Positions 9,110 to 19,305 of a stretch of 64,000 nucleotides of DNA are shown piece by piece. The notes beneath the pieces are model-generated. The model saw only the letters and a list, made by a program, of their open reading frames with translations. It was not told the DNA's origin and ran no database searches. Source of the DNA: Spirochaetia bacterium (GTDB lineage: Bacteria > Spirochaetota > Spirochaetia > Sphaerochaetales > Sphaerochaetaceae); contig JAKVOU010000001.1 of assembly GCA_022482625.1 (NCBI GenBank), positions 2,900,784 through 2,964,783 on the forward strand, read 5' to 3'. The first letter of the stretch is position 1. Each line of letters opens with the position of its first letter. A program made the position numbers and the translations under genes.

Positions 9110-9796
9110 TGCATTAGATGCGTTTCAGCGTGGAGTAGTGTAGCTTTGATACCGTCTCAACGTTTTTCTATGAAAATAATTCCGTAAGGATGAAGACAGA
9201 TTAATTGGAATTTGGATAGTAATATGGGTTGCCACATATGTGACAGCTCATTTTTTTAGTATGACAGGTGTATCATCGGTCTTGGGCTGAGGTCAAAAGA
9301 GTGACCATATGGCCCGAAGGACAGCTGATACAAGGTAGACGGAACAGACAATTTGGCTGAAAACGGCAACAGAGAATGCAGAGAAGTCCGTAGGATCGAT
9401 TACAGTGGCTGTGGAATGATCGGATGGCAGGAGTCTGCAAATGAGAAAGGAAGATGGAATACCGGTACAGCAGTCTATTTGGTTGTACTGCCGTATGGTA
9501 CGGGTAGCAAGGTAAATGACCGATGTCTTGCAATTCCTGACTGTTCAATTCAGGGAATAAATGCCTTGGTTTTATTCTTTTGCTGCACAGCCATATATAA
9601 TATGACGCCGGATACCAGCTTACCTGTATGAGAGATTGTTTTTTTATGACTTGTCTGATAAGGGAATATGTTTTATTGGATGGTTTTTTAATCGTTATTT
9701 ACAGTGAAGGATACTATACTCGAATGCATATTATTGATAAATTTGCCTGTATAATAATTCCTTGGTTGAATGGCTAAGATACATCAGGAAAAATAC
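9110..9796. other. Long intergenic region without a supported gene
   Basis: About 690 bp. Short open frames on both strands show no recognisable domain, no good ribosome site and no family-like composition. A TATAAT hexamer at 9750-9755 could be the -10 of the downstream GGDEF gene, but no -35 at suitable spacing was found. A small palindrome CACATATGTG lies near 9233. An unannotated small RNA cannot be excluded. Confidence 0.4.
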
Positions 9797-10936
9797 ATGG
9801 ACTCTCTTTTTTTTATCAATTTATTTTCAATCATTCCATTGTTGTTTACTATGAGTCTTGCCTATCGGCACATACTGCAGAATAATAAGAACATTTACTA
9901 TCTTAGTGCAGCCGTCCTTACTTGTCTGCAGCTGTTCATGGAAATTGTCATGGCATTGATGGCAAGACATCCGCAAGAATATTATCGCATGCCTATTGCC
10001 TTGTTCATTGCTTTCGGTTTTATCTTTTCCCTGCTCTTTTTCTATATTATTTTCCTTTTTGTCGGTGCTGGCAGATTGTCAGATACGGTAAAGCGATTAG
10101 CCGTAATACCTGTGATATTGAATGTCGCCATAAGTTTTCTGAGCATACAGACCGGCTGGTTGTTTGAAGTCTTTGAATTCGGTGTGTATGTCAGGGGGCC
10201 GCTCTATATCATTGAGCCGATTGCCTGCATCGGTTATTCAATTGTCATTTTCTGCTTCCTGCTGGCTCCGGGACAAGAAGAGCGGACGAAGAGTGATAAA
10301 TTGCTGCTGTGTGCCATTTTTATGCTTCCATGGGTTGCTGCTGTCATCCAGATATTCTATTCATCATTGCTCATTACATGGAGCAGCATTGCATTGTCTT
10401 TGCTTATCCTTTACATTTTTTTGCTCGACCAACAATTCAAGTATGATGTCCAGACGGGACTTAAGAATCGCAAGTCCTTTGAATTGCACATGCAGGAACT
10501 TGACCGGTCAGGAAAGGAAGCAACTATATTCGTCTTCGATCTCAACAACCTGAAAAATGTCAATGACCATCTGGGGCATCTTTCCGGCGATGAAAGGCTC
10601 AGCAGGACTGCTTCGTGCATCAAAAAGACATTCCAAGGTGTCGGAGAGTCTTACCGTATCGGTGGAGATGAATTCTGTTCTATCTGTGGCGTATTTCCTA
10701 TAGGACAAGCTGAACAGCTTTTTGCCTGTCTTGATGCATATATTGAAGAATCAAACAGACTTTTTTCGTCTGGGAAGATTGTACTTGCACATGGTTATGC
10801 AGTTGCTTCAAAGACTGTTTCTCCTTATCAGGCTTTTTCTCTTGCTGATAATGCGATGTATCGTCATAAGGCTTTTGAGAAGCAGATCAGTCAACTGCCT
10901 GCAGACGAACCAGAATCCCCTGTACGGGAAGTCTGA
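9797..10936 (+). CDS. Membrane-anchored GGDEF diguanylate cyclase
   Basis: Makes cyclic di-GMP from two GTP, a second messenger for motility and surface-polysaccharide switching. The N-terminal two thirds hold about seven hydrophobic membrane segments; the cytoplasmic GGDEF domain has the intact RIGGDEF active site (GGDEF at residues 289-293). There is no RxxD inhibitory site immediately upstream that I can see, and no EAL domain. The ATG at 9797 follows AGGAA (9786-9790) and begins directly at the first membrane segment; an in-frame ATG at 9770 lacks a ribosome site. It sits beside the polysaccharide locus, which it may influence. Confidence 0.88.
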   Translation: MDSLFFINLFSIIPLLFTMSLAYRHILQNNKNIYYLSAAVLTCLQLFMEIVMALMARHPQEYYRMPIALFIAFGFIFSLLFFYIIFLFVGAGRLSDTVKRLAVIPVILNVAISFLSIQTGWLFEVFEFGVYVRGPLYIIEPIACIGYSIVIFCFLLAPGQEERTKSDKLLLCAIFMLPWVAAVIQIFYSSLLITWSSIALSLLILYIFLLDQQFKYDVQTGLKNRKSFELHMQELDRSGKEATIFVFDLNNLKNVNDHLGHLSGDERLSRTASCIKKTFQGVGESYRIGGDEFCSICGVFPIGQAEQLFACLDAYIEESNRLFSSGKIVLAHGYAVASKTVSPYQAFSLADNAMYRHKAFEKQISQLPADEPESPVREV

Positions 10937-10967
10937 CTACGCTGTCCTTGATATGTTTTTCATAATT

Positions 10968-10995
10968 CTATCGTTGCTTACGATAGTCTTTCCTC
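10968..10995 (+). terminator. Probable rho-independent terminator after GGDEF gene
   Basis: CTATCGT (10968-10974) and ACGATAG (10980-10986) form a 7-bp stem with a 5-nt loop, followed by TCTTTCCT. It is 30 bp after the diguanylate cyclase stop and before the polysaccharide genes. The stem is modest and the T-run broken. Confidence 0.45.
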
Positions 10996-11195
10996 ATAGC
11001 CATATATGGGAAGTCCGGGAGGACAGATGAAAAGATACTTCAAAGGTTTGCAGTTAGGTCGCTGGAAGAATGCACAGCCATAGAATTTAGCCGATGATAG
11101 ATGAGCATCTGGCTCTGCTATTTTTCTCTTTGCTGTTTCCTTGTCATATGATATGGTGATAAGAGCGGATATTGCCGTGAGAAAGGAGCAAAACC

Positions 11196-12230
11196 ATGAC
11201 ATTGCTTGTAACCGGAGGTGCCGGGTTCATAGGCGCCAATTTCATCTACCATGAGCAGAAGCAGCACCCTGAAGACAGGATAGTCTGCGTGGACAAGCTT
11301 ACCTATGCCGGGAACCTTGCGACGTTGGAAGAGGCGATGAAGCAGGAATGCTTCCGGTTCGTGAAGGCCGACATCTGCGACAGGGAGGCCATGGATTCCC
11401 TGTTCGCAGAGGAAAAGCCGGATATGGTGGTGAACTTTGCGGCCGAGAGCCACGTGGACCGCTCCATAGAGGACCCGGGCATCTTCCTGACTACCAACGT
11501 GATGGGCACGCAGGTGCTGCTGGACATGGCAAGGAAGTACGGGGTGAAGCGGTACCACCAGGTGTCCACCGACGAGGTGTACGGTGACCTGCCGCTGGAC
11601 AGGCTGGACCTGCTCTTTACTGAGGCGACGCCGCTGAAGGCCAGCTCGCCCTATTCAGCCTCCAAGGCCGGGGCGGATCTGCTGGCAGGAGCCTACCACA
11701 GGACCTACAGGCTGCCGGTGAGCATCAGCCGCTGCAGCAACAACTACGGGCCCTACCAGTTCCCCGAGAAGCTCATCCCCCTGATGATAGCCGATGCGCT
11801 GGAAGACAAGCCGTTGCCAGTCTATGGTGACGGGCTGAACGTGAGGGACTGGCTGTACGTGGAGGACCACTGCCGTGCCATCGACCTGGTCATCAGGGAA
11901 GGGAAGGCCGGTGAGGTATACAACATAGGCGGGCACAACGAGATGAGCAACATAGAGATCGTGAGGCTCATCTGCAGGGCACTGGGCAAGAGCGAAGGGC
12001 TGATCAGGCACGTGACGGACCGCAAAGGGCATGACCGACGGTATGCCATTGACCCGGAGAAGATCCACAGGGAACTCGGGTGGTTGCCTGAGACGAGGTT
12101 TGCGGACGGCTTGGAGAAGACCGTCAGGTGGTACCTGGACCACAGGAGCTGGTGGGAGGACATCATCTCGGGTGAGTATCGCAAGTACTATGAGAAGATG
12201 TATGGCAAGAGATTGGAAGAAGCAGAGTAA
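11196..12230 (+). CDS. rfbB: dTDP-glucose 4,6-dehydratase
   Basis: NAD-dependent extended SDR that converts dTDP-glucose to dTDP-4-keto-6-deoxyglucose, the precursor of rhamnose and other 6-deoxysugars. It has 344 residues. GGAGFIG is at residues 7-13 and the catalytic YxxxK at Y153/K157 (YSASKAG), with the RfbB-type NNYGPYQFPEKLIPLM and GDGLNVRDWLYVEDH segments. AGAAAGGAGC precedes the ATG. It is strikingly GC-rich compared with the glycosyltransferase genes nearby. The other three rhamnose genes (rfbA, rfbC, rfbD) are not in the window. Confidence 0.93.
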   Translation: MTLLVTGGAGFIGANFIYHEQKQHPEDRIVCVDKLTYAGNLATLEEAMKQECFRFVKADICDREAMDSLFAEEKPDMVVNFAAESHVDRSIEDPGIFLTTNVMGTQVLLDMARKYGVKRYHQVSTDEVYGDLPLDRLDLLFTEATPLKASSPYSASKAGADLLAGAYHRTYRLPVSISRCSNNYGPYQFPEKLIPLMIADALEDKPLPVYGDGLNVRDWLYVEDHCRAIDLVIREGKAGEVYNIGGHNEMSNIEIVRLICRALGKSEGLIRHVTDRKGHDRRYAIDPEKIHRELGWLPETRFADGLEKTVRWYLDHRSWWEDIISGEYRKYYEKMYGKRLEEAE

Positions 12231-12337
12231 TGCAAGGAACAAAACAGATTATAAGTGGTGCCATCTCTTGTAAAAAACATGCATAACTGAAACAATTTCC
12301 CTATTGTTTTGTTTAGTCTGCGGAGGGATAGGAACAT

Positions 12338-13663
12338 ATGACGACAAAATCTTCAAATAAGAAAGATTCATATACAATCGTAGTTGCCGGTATCGGCTAT
12401 GTGGGACTGGCCAATGCCATACTGCTCAGCCAGCACAACAAGGTCTTTGCCGTGGATATCGTCCAGGACAAGGTGGACATGATCAACAGGGGAGAAAGCC
12501 CCTTGGTCGATACCGAGATCATCGAGTACCTGCAGCACAAGAAGGAACATCGGCTTGATCTGACTGCTACCACGGACGGTGCTTCTGTCTATCCCAAGGC
12601 AGATTTTGTCATGATATCGACACCGACCAACTATGATCCTGAGAGGAACTATTTCGATACCAGTTCCATCGATGCCGTGATGGAGCTTATCATTTCATCC
12701 TGTGCACCGGACCGGCTCCCTGTGGTCGTCATCAAGTCTACGGTGCCTGTCGGCTATACCAAGGAGTTGCGGAAGAGGTATCGGTATGAAAGGATCATCT
12801 TCAGCCCTGAATTCCTGAGGGAATCGAAGGCCCTGTATGACGACCTGTATCCAAGCAGGATCATCGTGGGCGGAACAGAAGAACTGAGGAAGGAAGCTGC
12901 CGAGTTTGCCCGGTTGCTGAAAGAAGGGTCACACAAGAGGGGAACAGGCTTCATTGACCCTGTGACGGGTAAACCTGAGGGAGATGCAACTGTCCTGCTG
13001 ATGAACTCGACTGAGGCTGAGGCTGTAAAGCTGTTTGCCAATACTTACCTTGCCCTGCGTGTCTCGTTCATGAACGAACTGGATACCTATGCGGAGGTGA
13101 GGGGACTGGATACGAAGTCAATCCTGGACGGTGTCTGCTTCGATCCGAGGATCGGCGGGCACTACAACAACCCGTCGTTCGGCTACGGTGGCTACTGTCT
13201 GCCCAAGGACAGCAAGCAGCTGCTTGCGAACTATAATGATGTGCCGCAGAACATCATGACGGCCATCGTAGATGCCAACCGTACACGCAAGGACTTCGTC
13301 AGTGCTTCCATACTCAGGCTTGCCGGCAGGCTCTCCGGGCATGATGTGCTGAACGGGGATGCCGATGCTGTGACAGTCGGCATATACCGGCTTACGATGA
13401 AGAGCAATTCGGACAACTTCAGGCATTCGTCCATCCAAGGAGTGATGAAACGCATCAAGGCAAAGGGCGTGAAGGTAATCGTCTGGGAGCCGACCATGCA
13501 TGACGGTCCGTTTTTCGGAAGCGAAGTGTATGATGGGGAAGACGGACATACGCTGGAAGCATTCAAGCAGGCCTGTACGGTGATCGTGGCCAACCGCTGG
13601 GATGACGAGCTGAAGGACTGTAGCGGCAAGGTTTACTGCAGGGACATCTTCAGGCGAGACTGA
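12338..13663 (+). CDS. UDP-glucose 6-dehydrogenase
   Basis: Oxidises UDP-glucose to UDP-glucuronate with two NAD+. It has 441 residues. The N-terminal dinucleotide fold [10 protein letters not shown] is followed by the family's central segment with [12 protein letters not shown] and the catalytic cysteine C287 in [15 protein letters not shown]. The ATG at 12338 follows CGGAGGG. Its product feeds the epimerase encoded immediately downstream. GDP-mannose dehydrogenase is a possible alternative, but the epimerase neighbour and the GGYCLPKDS motif favour UDP-glucose. Confidence 0.88.
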   Translation: MTTKSSNKKDSYTIVVAGIGYVGLANAILLSQHNKVFAVDIVQDKVDMINRGESPLVDTEIIEYLQHKKEHRLDLTATTDGASVYPKADFVMISTPTNYDPERNYFDTSSIDAVMELIISSCAPDRLPVVVIKSTVPVGYTKELRKRYRYERIIFSPEFLRESKALYDDLYPSRIIVGGTEELRKEAAEFARLLKEGSHKRGTGFIDPVTGKPEGDATVLLMNSTEAEAVKLFANTYLALRVSFMNELDTYAEVRGLDTKSILDGVCFDPRIGGHYNNPSFGYGGYCLPKDSKQLLANYNDVPQNIMTAIVDANRTRKDFVSASILRLAGRLSGHDVLNGDADAVTVGIYRLTMKSNSDNFRHSSIQGVMKRIKAKGVKVIVWEPTMHDGPFFGSEVYDGEDGHTLEAFKQACTVIVANRWDDELKDCSGKVYCRDIFRRD

Positions 13664-13766
13664 GCCTTTTTGGAAGAAGGACTAACTGTTGCCAGACAGG
13701 CCTTGGCATGGTATCGTAAGCAGACGCATCGGCATGCTTGCCGGATTGCCAGAAGAGAACAGAAGA

Positions 13767-14774
13767 ATGAACAAGACTATACTTATCACCGGAGCTGCCG
13801 GTTTCATCGGTTTCCATGTTGCAAAAGCGTTGCTGGAACAGGACAAGGACGTCGCTGTCATCGGCTATGACAACGTGAATGATTATTACAACCCGTCCCT
13901 GAAGGAAGACCGTCTCAAAGTATTGGCGCCTTATGCCAATTTTACCTTCATACGTGCCGACTTGGCTGACAAGGACAAGGTTGACGAGACTTTCAATACG
14001 TACAGGCCTTCTGTTGTATTGAATCTGGCAGCCCAGGCAGGTGTCAGGTATTCTATCACGAACCCTGATACCTACATACAGTCGAACATCATCGGGTTCT
14101 ACAATATCCTGGAAGCTTGCAGGCACTCCCTGAAGAGTGAAGTACCGGTAGAGCATCTTGTCTACGCCTCCAGCTCTTCTGTCTATGGTCTCAACAGCAA
14201 GGTACCGTTCAGCACCAAGGACAAGGTTGACCGACCTGTCTCCTTATATGCTGCGACGAAGAAATCGAACGAGCTACTTGCCCATGCCTATACCCATCTC
14301 TATCATTTTCCGACTACCGGCCTGAGATTCTTCACTGTCTATGGACCGTGGGGCAGACCCGACATGGCTTACTTCAAGTTTACAAACAGGATCGTGAAGG
14401 GTGAACCTGTACAGATATACAACTATGGTGACATGTGGCGCGACTTTACCTACATAGATGACATCGTGAAGGGTATCCTGTCCATCCTACCGCATCCGCC
14501 TGTTGCAAACAGCAACGGAGACAGGTATAAGGTCTATAACATCGGCAACAACAAGCCGGAGAAGATCATGGACTACTTCAAGGTGCTGGAAGATTCCCTG
14601 GGCATGAAGATGAAAGTCGAATTCCTGCCGATGCAGCCTGGGGATGTCTATAAGACCTATGCAGACGTCGACGATCTCATCAAGGATTTCGGTTTCAAGC
14701 CGAGTACTACCATTGAGGAAGGACTTGCAAGGTTTGTAGCTTGGTACAAGGAATATTACCATTTTGAGGCATAG
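13767..14774 (+). CDS. NAD-dependent epimerase, probable UDP-glucuronate 4-epimerase
   Basis: Extended-SDR sugar-nucleotide epimerase of 335 residues. TGAAGFIGFHVAKALLE opens the Rossmann fold, AAQAGVRYSI follows, and catalytic YAATKKSNEL is typical of the UDP-glucuronate 4-epimerase branch, as is FFTVYGPWGRPDMA. It should convert UDP-GlcA from the upstream dehydrogenase to UDP-GalA. The ATG at 13767 is preferred to an upstream TTG at 13689 because AGAAGA precedes it and the fold starts there. It converges on the minus-strand glycosyltransferase operon. Confidence 0.88.
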   Translation: MNKTILITGAAGFIGFHVAKALLEQDKDVAVIGYDNVNDYYNPSLKEDRLKVLAPYANFTFIRADLADKDKVDETFNTYRPSVVLNLAAQAGVRYSITNPDTYIQSNIIGFYNILEACRHSLKSEVPVEHLVYASSSSVYGLNSKVPFSTKDKVDRPVSLYAATKKSNELLAHAYTHLYHFPTTGLRFFTVYGPWGRPDMAYFKFTNRIVKGEPVQIYNYGDMWRDFTYIDDIVKGILSILPHPPVANSNGDRYKVYNIGNNKPEKIMDYFKVLEDSLGMKMKVEFLPMQPGDVYKTYADVDDLIKDFGFKPSTTIEEGLARFVAWYKEYYHFEA

Positions 14775-14827
14775 TTTTTGGGTTGACTTAAGAAAAAATC
14801 ATATACAATAACATCAAGTTCCAATAA

Positions 14828-15955
14828 CTATTTTTCTGTGGAGAGTGTTTTGATTCCTTGGTTGAAAGCTGTAATGTTGCAGTTTTCTTTTACGAAGCAG
14901 TAACCACGTTCTCCCATGGCAGCATAGTCGGATGAACCTATCTGTCGAATTGCTGAAGCCAAGCTGTCGGAATCTTTTGTTTTGAACAGACTTCCAGCCT
15001 TTGACTGAAGAACATACCATGCTGTTCCATTGTCATCACTTGAAATGATTGCAAGTTTATATGACATTGCTTCAAGAATTGCATATGAAGCCAACTCATG
15101 GGAACTTGAGAGCACCAATATGTCATTGGCAAGGTAATAGGCATCCATTTGTTCATTGGGAACATTGCAGACAAGATTGAAGTAATTCTCCAGTTTCATA
15201 TTTTTGATCATAGCTTCTAATTCGGCAAAGTATTTTTTCTCTACCATATTGAATTTTTGTCCTACGATGGTTACATGGTATCTTTCCTTGTCCGGAAGTT
15301 TTGAAAAAGCACTGACCAACAACTTGTGATTTTTATAAGGGCGGTATTTCCCGACATCAAGTATGCGAATCTTGGTACTTGCTTCCCTTACAATAGTATT
15401 ATTGGAATTGACAACAAACGGAATAAATATGGTATGTTTTGCTTTTTCCAATTTGATAGACTCTTCAAATTCTCTTTTGTAAACTGGAGTATAATGATAT
15501 TTAGGAATGAATTTGTTTCTGAACTGAAAGAATCTTGACTTAAGCGTGTTATCTGATTGATAGAACAGGGGCCTTTGGTTGTAGTCTACTACTAACACGT
15601 CATGTCTTTTTCTTAGGGCCATGGCCCAAGCCACAGAATTCATCAGTTGGTCTCGTACGATAACCACATCAGGCGCAATGGTTGCTACATAGTTTCTTAT
15701 TTCACGATGGGTCGAAAAGAAAAAACGATAGATAAGTTTTTCAGATGTCTTTCCTGAAAGTTTTTCTATTACCTTGATTAACAGCTTTGAACAGAAAGCC
15801 TGACGTGTTTGTATGAGCTGTACGTTCTTGTGGTTTTCCAATTCTGTCTGATATTGTACAAGAATGACGACTTGGTTACCTTGTTGCTGCAATTGCTCTA
15901 TCAATGCAATTTGATTAGTGTGAAAACGTGGACAAACAAATAAGTATTTACTCAC
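14828..15955 (-). CDS. Glycosyltransferase (GT4/GT1-like)
   Basis: Retaining GT-B glycosyltransferase of 375 residues, last gene of the minus-strand polysaccharide operon. The C-terminal donor-binding domain has ILDVGKYRPYKNHKLLVSAF and LVLSSSHELASYAILEAMSY, the E-x7-E-like motif of GT4 enzymes. The GTG at 15955 is chosen because AAAGGA precedes it by 9 nt; an upstream ATG at 15994 has no ribosome site. The sequence is AT-rich like its neighbours. Donor and acceptor are unknown. Confidence 0.8.
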   Translation of the reverse strand: MSKYLFVCPRFHTNQIALIEQLQQQGNQVVILVQYQTELENHKNVQLIQTRQAFCSKLLIKVIEKLSGKTSEKLIYRFFFSTHREIRNYVATIAPDVVIVRDQLMNSVAWAMALRKRHDVLVVDYNQRPLFYQSDNTLKSRFFQFRNKFIPKYHYTPVYKREFEESIKLEKAKHTIFIPFVVNSNNTIVREASTKIRILDVGKYRPYKNHKLLVSAFSKLPDKERYHVTIVGQKFNMVEKKYFAELEAMIKNMKLENYFNLVCNVPNEQMDAYYLANDILVLSSSHELASYAILEAMSYKLAIISSDDNGTAWYVLQSKAGSLFKTKDSDSLASAIRQIGSSDYAAMGERGYCFVKENCNITAFNQGIKTLSTEK

Positions 15956-16016
15956 TTTTAAACATCCTTTATGAAAGAAAACTATATTATACAAAAAAAG
16001 TTTGTATCCATGGAGT

Positions 16017-17075
16017 TTATTTCTTTACTACATCGGATAAGTATTCGTGCCATATTGCATTCACTTTCTGGGGAGTGAAATTCATTGCAGTTGACTTTTC
16101 CTCTTGAATAATCATGGACATATTTTCTATGGAAAGCATTTCTTTGATTTTTGCAGCAAGTTGTTGAACACTTCCTACCGGAACTAATTGTTTTGCAGGT
16201 AAGAGGACTTTAGGGCCGCCACAAGGGCAATCAGTACTGATACAAGGAATGCCCATGGCCATCGCTTCCATAAGGGCATTGGGCAAACCTTCATAATCAG
16301 ATGACAAAACAAATAATCTGTAACTACCAATGTAGTTATAGATATCTTTTTGAGGAGAATGGATGAAAATGCGGTCAGTCAAGCCCAATTGTTGTATTCT
16401 GTTATTTAATGTATCGTAACGATGTCCTTCACCATAAAAATGAAGATTTTGGTTCGGAAACTCGTGGGCAATCAAGGCAAAGGCATTGACTAACAGCAAC
16501 TGATTTTTTTGTGGTTCTAGCCTTCCGACATTAACAATATCCTTAGTGTGATTCGGTGGATTTTGAAAAAAATGCCCATCGACGGAATTAAGTATGACAA
16601 TAGAATTTTGTCTGATTCTTGCAGGAAAGAATTTACATGCATCTTCTGTTTGAAAAACATGTCCATCGGCAAACCGGAAGATGAATCTAGCTAAGAATTT
16701 TCTTACTTTCCCATGATACTCTCGCACGGGATCATTCCGTACAGAAACAACAACTTTATTGGGTAAGAACAAGGAAGAAAGTATCAATCTTAAATTTGGT
16801 TCAGCCATGAAAGAAACGGCCACATCAGGTTTTGATTGCTTAAGAATGGAATGAAGTCTTACCAAAAGGTGCAGGTTTTTTATGAGGACATTGGTTTCTC
16901 TCGTTTCTCCTAAGTTTATTCTTGTAATACGTTTATCTAATGCAAATCCTTCTGTGCCTTGATAGGAAGTAACGAATATTATTTCATCTTCCCTGCAAAA
17001 TGCATTGGCAAGGTTACAGATAACTTTCTGTGCACCTGCAAGACCGAGACGATTTATGTAAAACAGTATTTTCAA
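16017..17075 (-). CDS. Glycosyltransferase family 4
   Basis: GT-B enzyme of 352 residues. The N-terminal acceptor domain begins MKILFYINRLGLAGAQKVI, with the glycine-rich loop typical of GT4, and the C-terminal domain has VGRLEPQKNQLLLVNAF and LSSDYEGLPNALMEAMAMG. It adds a sugar to the growing lipid-linked repeat on the cytoplasmic face. It lies in an AT-rich minus-strand operon between two other glycosyltransferase genes. Confidence 0.88.
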   Translation of the reverse strand: MKILFYINRLGLAGAQKVICNLANAFCREDEIIFVTSYQGTEGFALDKRITRINLGETRETNVLIKNLHLLVRLHSILKQSKPDVAVSFMAEPNLRLILSSLFLPNKVVVSVRNDPVREYHGKVRKFLARFIFRFADGHVFQTEDACKFFPARIRQNSIVILNSVDGHFFQNPPNHTKDIVNVGRLEPQKNQLLLVNAFALIAHEFPNQNLHFYGEGHRYDTLNNRIQQLGLTDRIFIHSPQKDIYNYIGSYRLFVLSSDYEGLPNALMEAMAMGIPCISTDCPCGGPKVLLPAKQLVPVGSVQQLAAKIKEMLSIENMSMIIQEEKSTAMNFTPQKVNAIWHEYLSDVVKK

Positions 17076-17183
17076 CCCAGTAATACCTACCCATTTTTAT
17101 TTATGTGTCTGTTTCAGTAAAAAGCACAGAAGCATTTATATCATAAAGATATGTTTTTATCCAAGGGTTGGAAATATCAAGTT

Positions 17184-18278
17184 TCAGTTTGAATCTAGAA
17201 GTTGGCCGTAAAGGTTTTCATATTCCTTTGCAATTATTACAGACGAAAATTGCATAGCAAATTTTCGACCACAATTTCCCATTTCTTCTCTTTTTGCACT
17301 ATCAAGGCTCAAAAGTTTCAAGGCATCGGTCAGTTCTTGCCTTTGATTTGGAGTAAAAAGAATGCCAGTTTCATCTGAGACCAATTCTGGTAAACCTCCA
17401 ACTCTTGGTGCAATAACAGGAAGTCCACAAGCCATAGCCTCAAGTACAGAAATGCCCAAAGCTTCACTCGTAGAAGATAGAGCAAATACATCCATTTGAT
17501 TCAATAGACAGTAAATGTCATCGACTTCTCCTAAGAAAAAAACGTTTGATGTAATACCTAGATTTTTGACTTGCATTTGTAGTTCTTTTGCAAGACTTCC
17601 GTTTCCAGCCAAATAAAGTTTTGAGTGTGGACTATTTTTTAAAAAAGAAGAGAAAGCATCAATTAATAATTTATGATTTTTGACAGGTTCTAACCGTGCG
17701 ACACAAACTACTTTGATGGCTGAAGAATCATTGGTATTTTGATTGGAAGGCTCAGAAATAGGCAAGACAATAGGGTTATAGATTGTAAAGATTTTTTTAG
17801 CATCGAATGGAAAAACCGCAGGAATAGCTTGGCTGACTTTTTTTGAAACTCCAACAAAAAACAACTGTTTTCGAAGCTTGACTAATTGCATCAGTTTCAA
17901 ACATGTTGCATCAAAATATCGATAAGGTTCACTATGTATTGTCAAAATCAATGGACATTTGTGCACAAAGCACCAAATCAATGAATATCTTCTATCTAGA
18001 TTTGCATGAATAAGATTTGGCTTGAATATCCTGAGTTTTGATGAAAATCTTAAATAATTTTTTATTAGGTTTTTTGAAAAACCGAGAAAAGTATAAGGAA
18101 TGGCATATTGATCAAGTTGTCGCACTAGTTTATTAGTCCGTTCTTTCTCAAAAATGAAAAGATGGCATTCAAATCTATCATGGTCTATTTGAGGAAGAAG
18201 TGCTGACAGCATGGCTTGGGCACCTCCGATTTTCATATGGTTGAGAACAAAAGCTATCTTAATTTTTTTTTGTTTCAT
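17184..18278 (-). CDS. Glycosyltransferase family 4
   Basis: GT-B enzyme of 364 residues. It starts with KIKIAFVLNHMKIGGAQAML and has VARLEPVKNHKLLIDAF and LSSTSEALGISVLEAMACG in the donor domain. GGAAGG precedes the ATG. It shares order and strand with the adjacent glycosyltransferases and so probably adds another residue of the same repeat unit. Confidence 0.88.
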   Translation of the reverse strand: MKQKKIKIAFVLNHMKIGGAQAMLSALLPQIDHDRFECHLFIFEKERTNKLVRQLDQYAIPYTFLGFSKNLIKNYLRFSSKLRIFKPNLIHANLDRRYSLIWCFVHKCPLILTIHSEPYRYFDATCLKLMQLVKLRKQLFFVGVSKKVSQAIPAVFPFDAKKIFTIYNPIVLPISEPSNQNTNDSSAIKVVCVARLEPVKNHKLLIDAFSSFLKNSPHSKLYLAGNGSLAKELQMQVKNLGITSNVFFLGEVDDIYCLLNQMDVFALSSTSEALGISVLEAMACGLPVIAPRVGGLPELVSDETGILFTPNQRQELTDALKLLSLDSAKREEMGNCGRKFAMQFSSVIIAKEYENLYGQLLDSN

Positions 18279-18334
18279 GTTTCTTTAGACCTTCCAAGTA
18301 AGAACCTTACGATATTATCTATTTAGTCTTTTTA

Positions 18335-19285
18335 TTAATGTAATTTATTTACAGATGAAAATATATGTGCATAGTCAGATAATGTTATTCCTTTAAAATT
18401 ACATGCTTGAGCAAATTGAAAAACGTTTTCAACACATTGATATAAATTTTCAATTGTTGCTTTATCAGAAAAAGAAGGACTGCCGCCAGGCATTAATTCT
18501 GAAGAATGTATCATAAACATGACATAATCAGATTTTTCATCTTTCGCTTTTTTTATGATGTGTTTCAGTGTTTGTGTCTGACAATGACTGTCGGGGCGTA
18601 GCCAATAAAATTTACCCATTCCTAGATGTTTTATTCCCCTGAGGAGATTTTTTGGTGTAAGATTGCCATCAATATCAAACTGATGAAGGTATCTGATTGT
18701 CATAGGTATTTCAAGAATATGTGCTGTTGGATAAAAAGGTGATTCTGGGCTGTTTCGGAAATCACTTCCTGGTATTCCTGTTGCACCCTGACATCTGGTC
18801 CAGTTTATATGCGGAGTAACAGAACAGTCGGCAGTAATACCAATATGTTCCAATAAGTCAAAATATTGTTGGTTTATAGTCCAACGTCCACTTCGGTGAG
18901 AAGTAATTTTATGACAGAATTTCTCTTCAAGCAAGTCTTTTAGATTACGTAATTTCATTTCCATTATTTCAACAGGATATTCAATTAAATAATCTCTACA
19001 ATTTGTTGTTTTTTCTAAAGATATTTCAGGAGGAGTACTCCAAGCATGTGGGTGCATACCTATTTCACAGAGATTATTATGAAGTTTATCGCCTAAGAAT
19101 TCTACAAGGAAAGGATTCTGTGCCATTTCATAATCCACTAGCCATGTTGGGAAAAAGCCATATGTATTGCTTAAATCTTGAAAGCGAGGAATGAACTTAG
19201 CATTTTTTGTTGTTGCTTTTTGGGAAGTGTCCCATTGATTGTCTCCTTCAGTATCTACTGTAATGATAAAATTTGTCGAATTCAT
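18335..19285 (-). CDS. Polysaccharide deacetylase-like protein
   Basis: A 316-residue protein resembling the NodB/polysaccharide deacetylase superfamily. The N-terminal FIITVDTEGDNQW supplies the first acidic motif, EIGMHPHAW the second metal-ligand motif and SHRSGRW a third. C-terminal FMIHSSELMPGG resembles the final His motif. No signal peptide is visible, so a cytoplasmic or peripheral role on the lipid-linked oligosaccharide is likely. GAGG precedes the ATG. N-deacetylation of an amino sugar is the best guess. Confidence 0.72.
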   Translation of the reverse strand: MNSTNFIITVDTEGDNQWDTSQKATTKNAKFIPRFQDLSNTYGFFPTWLVDYEMAQNPFLVEFLGDKLHNNLCEIGMHPHAWSTPPEISLEKTTNCRDYLIEYPVEIMEMKLRNLKDLLEEKFCHKITSHRSGRWTINQQYFDLLEHIGITADCSVTPHINWTRCQGATGIPGSDFRNSPESPFYPTAHILEIPMTIRYLHQFDIDGNLTPKNLLRGIKHLGMGKFYWLRPDSHCQTQTLKHIIKKAKDEKSDYVMFMIHSSELMPGGSPSFSDKATIENLYQCVENVFQFAQACNFKGITLSDYAHIFSSVNKLH

Positions 19286-19305
19286 TGTAACCTCATTTGA
19301 TATGC

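Noticed and set aside
9273-9631. Overlapping ~90-codon frames in the intergenic region before the GGDEF gene
   Set aside because: Neither strand's frame has a ribosome site, a domain or plausible composition.
11089-11114. Terminator-like stem before rfbB
   Set aside because: AGCC and GGCT arms need a bulge and an alternative 2-nt loop, and the following T-run is weak.
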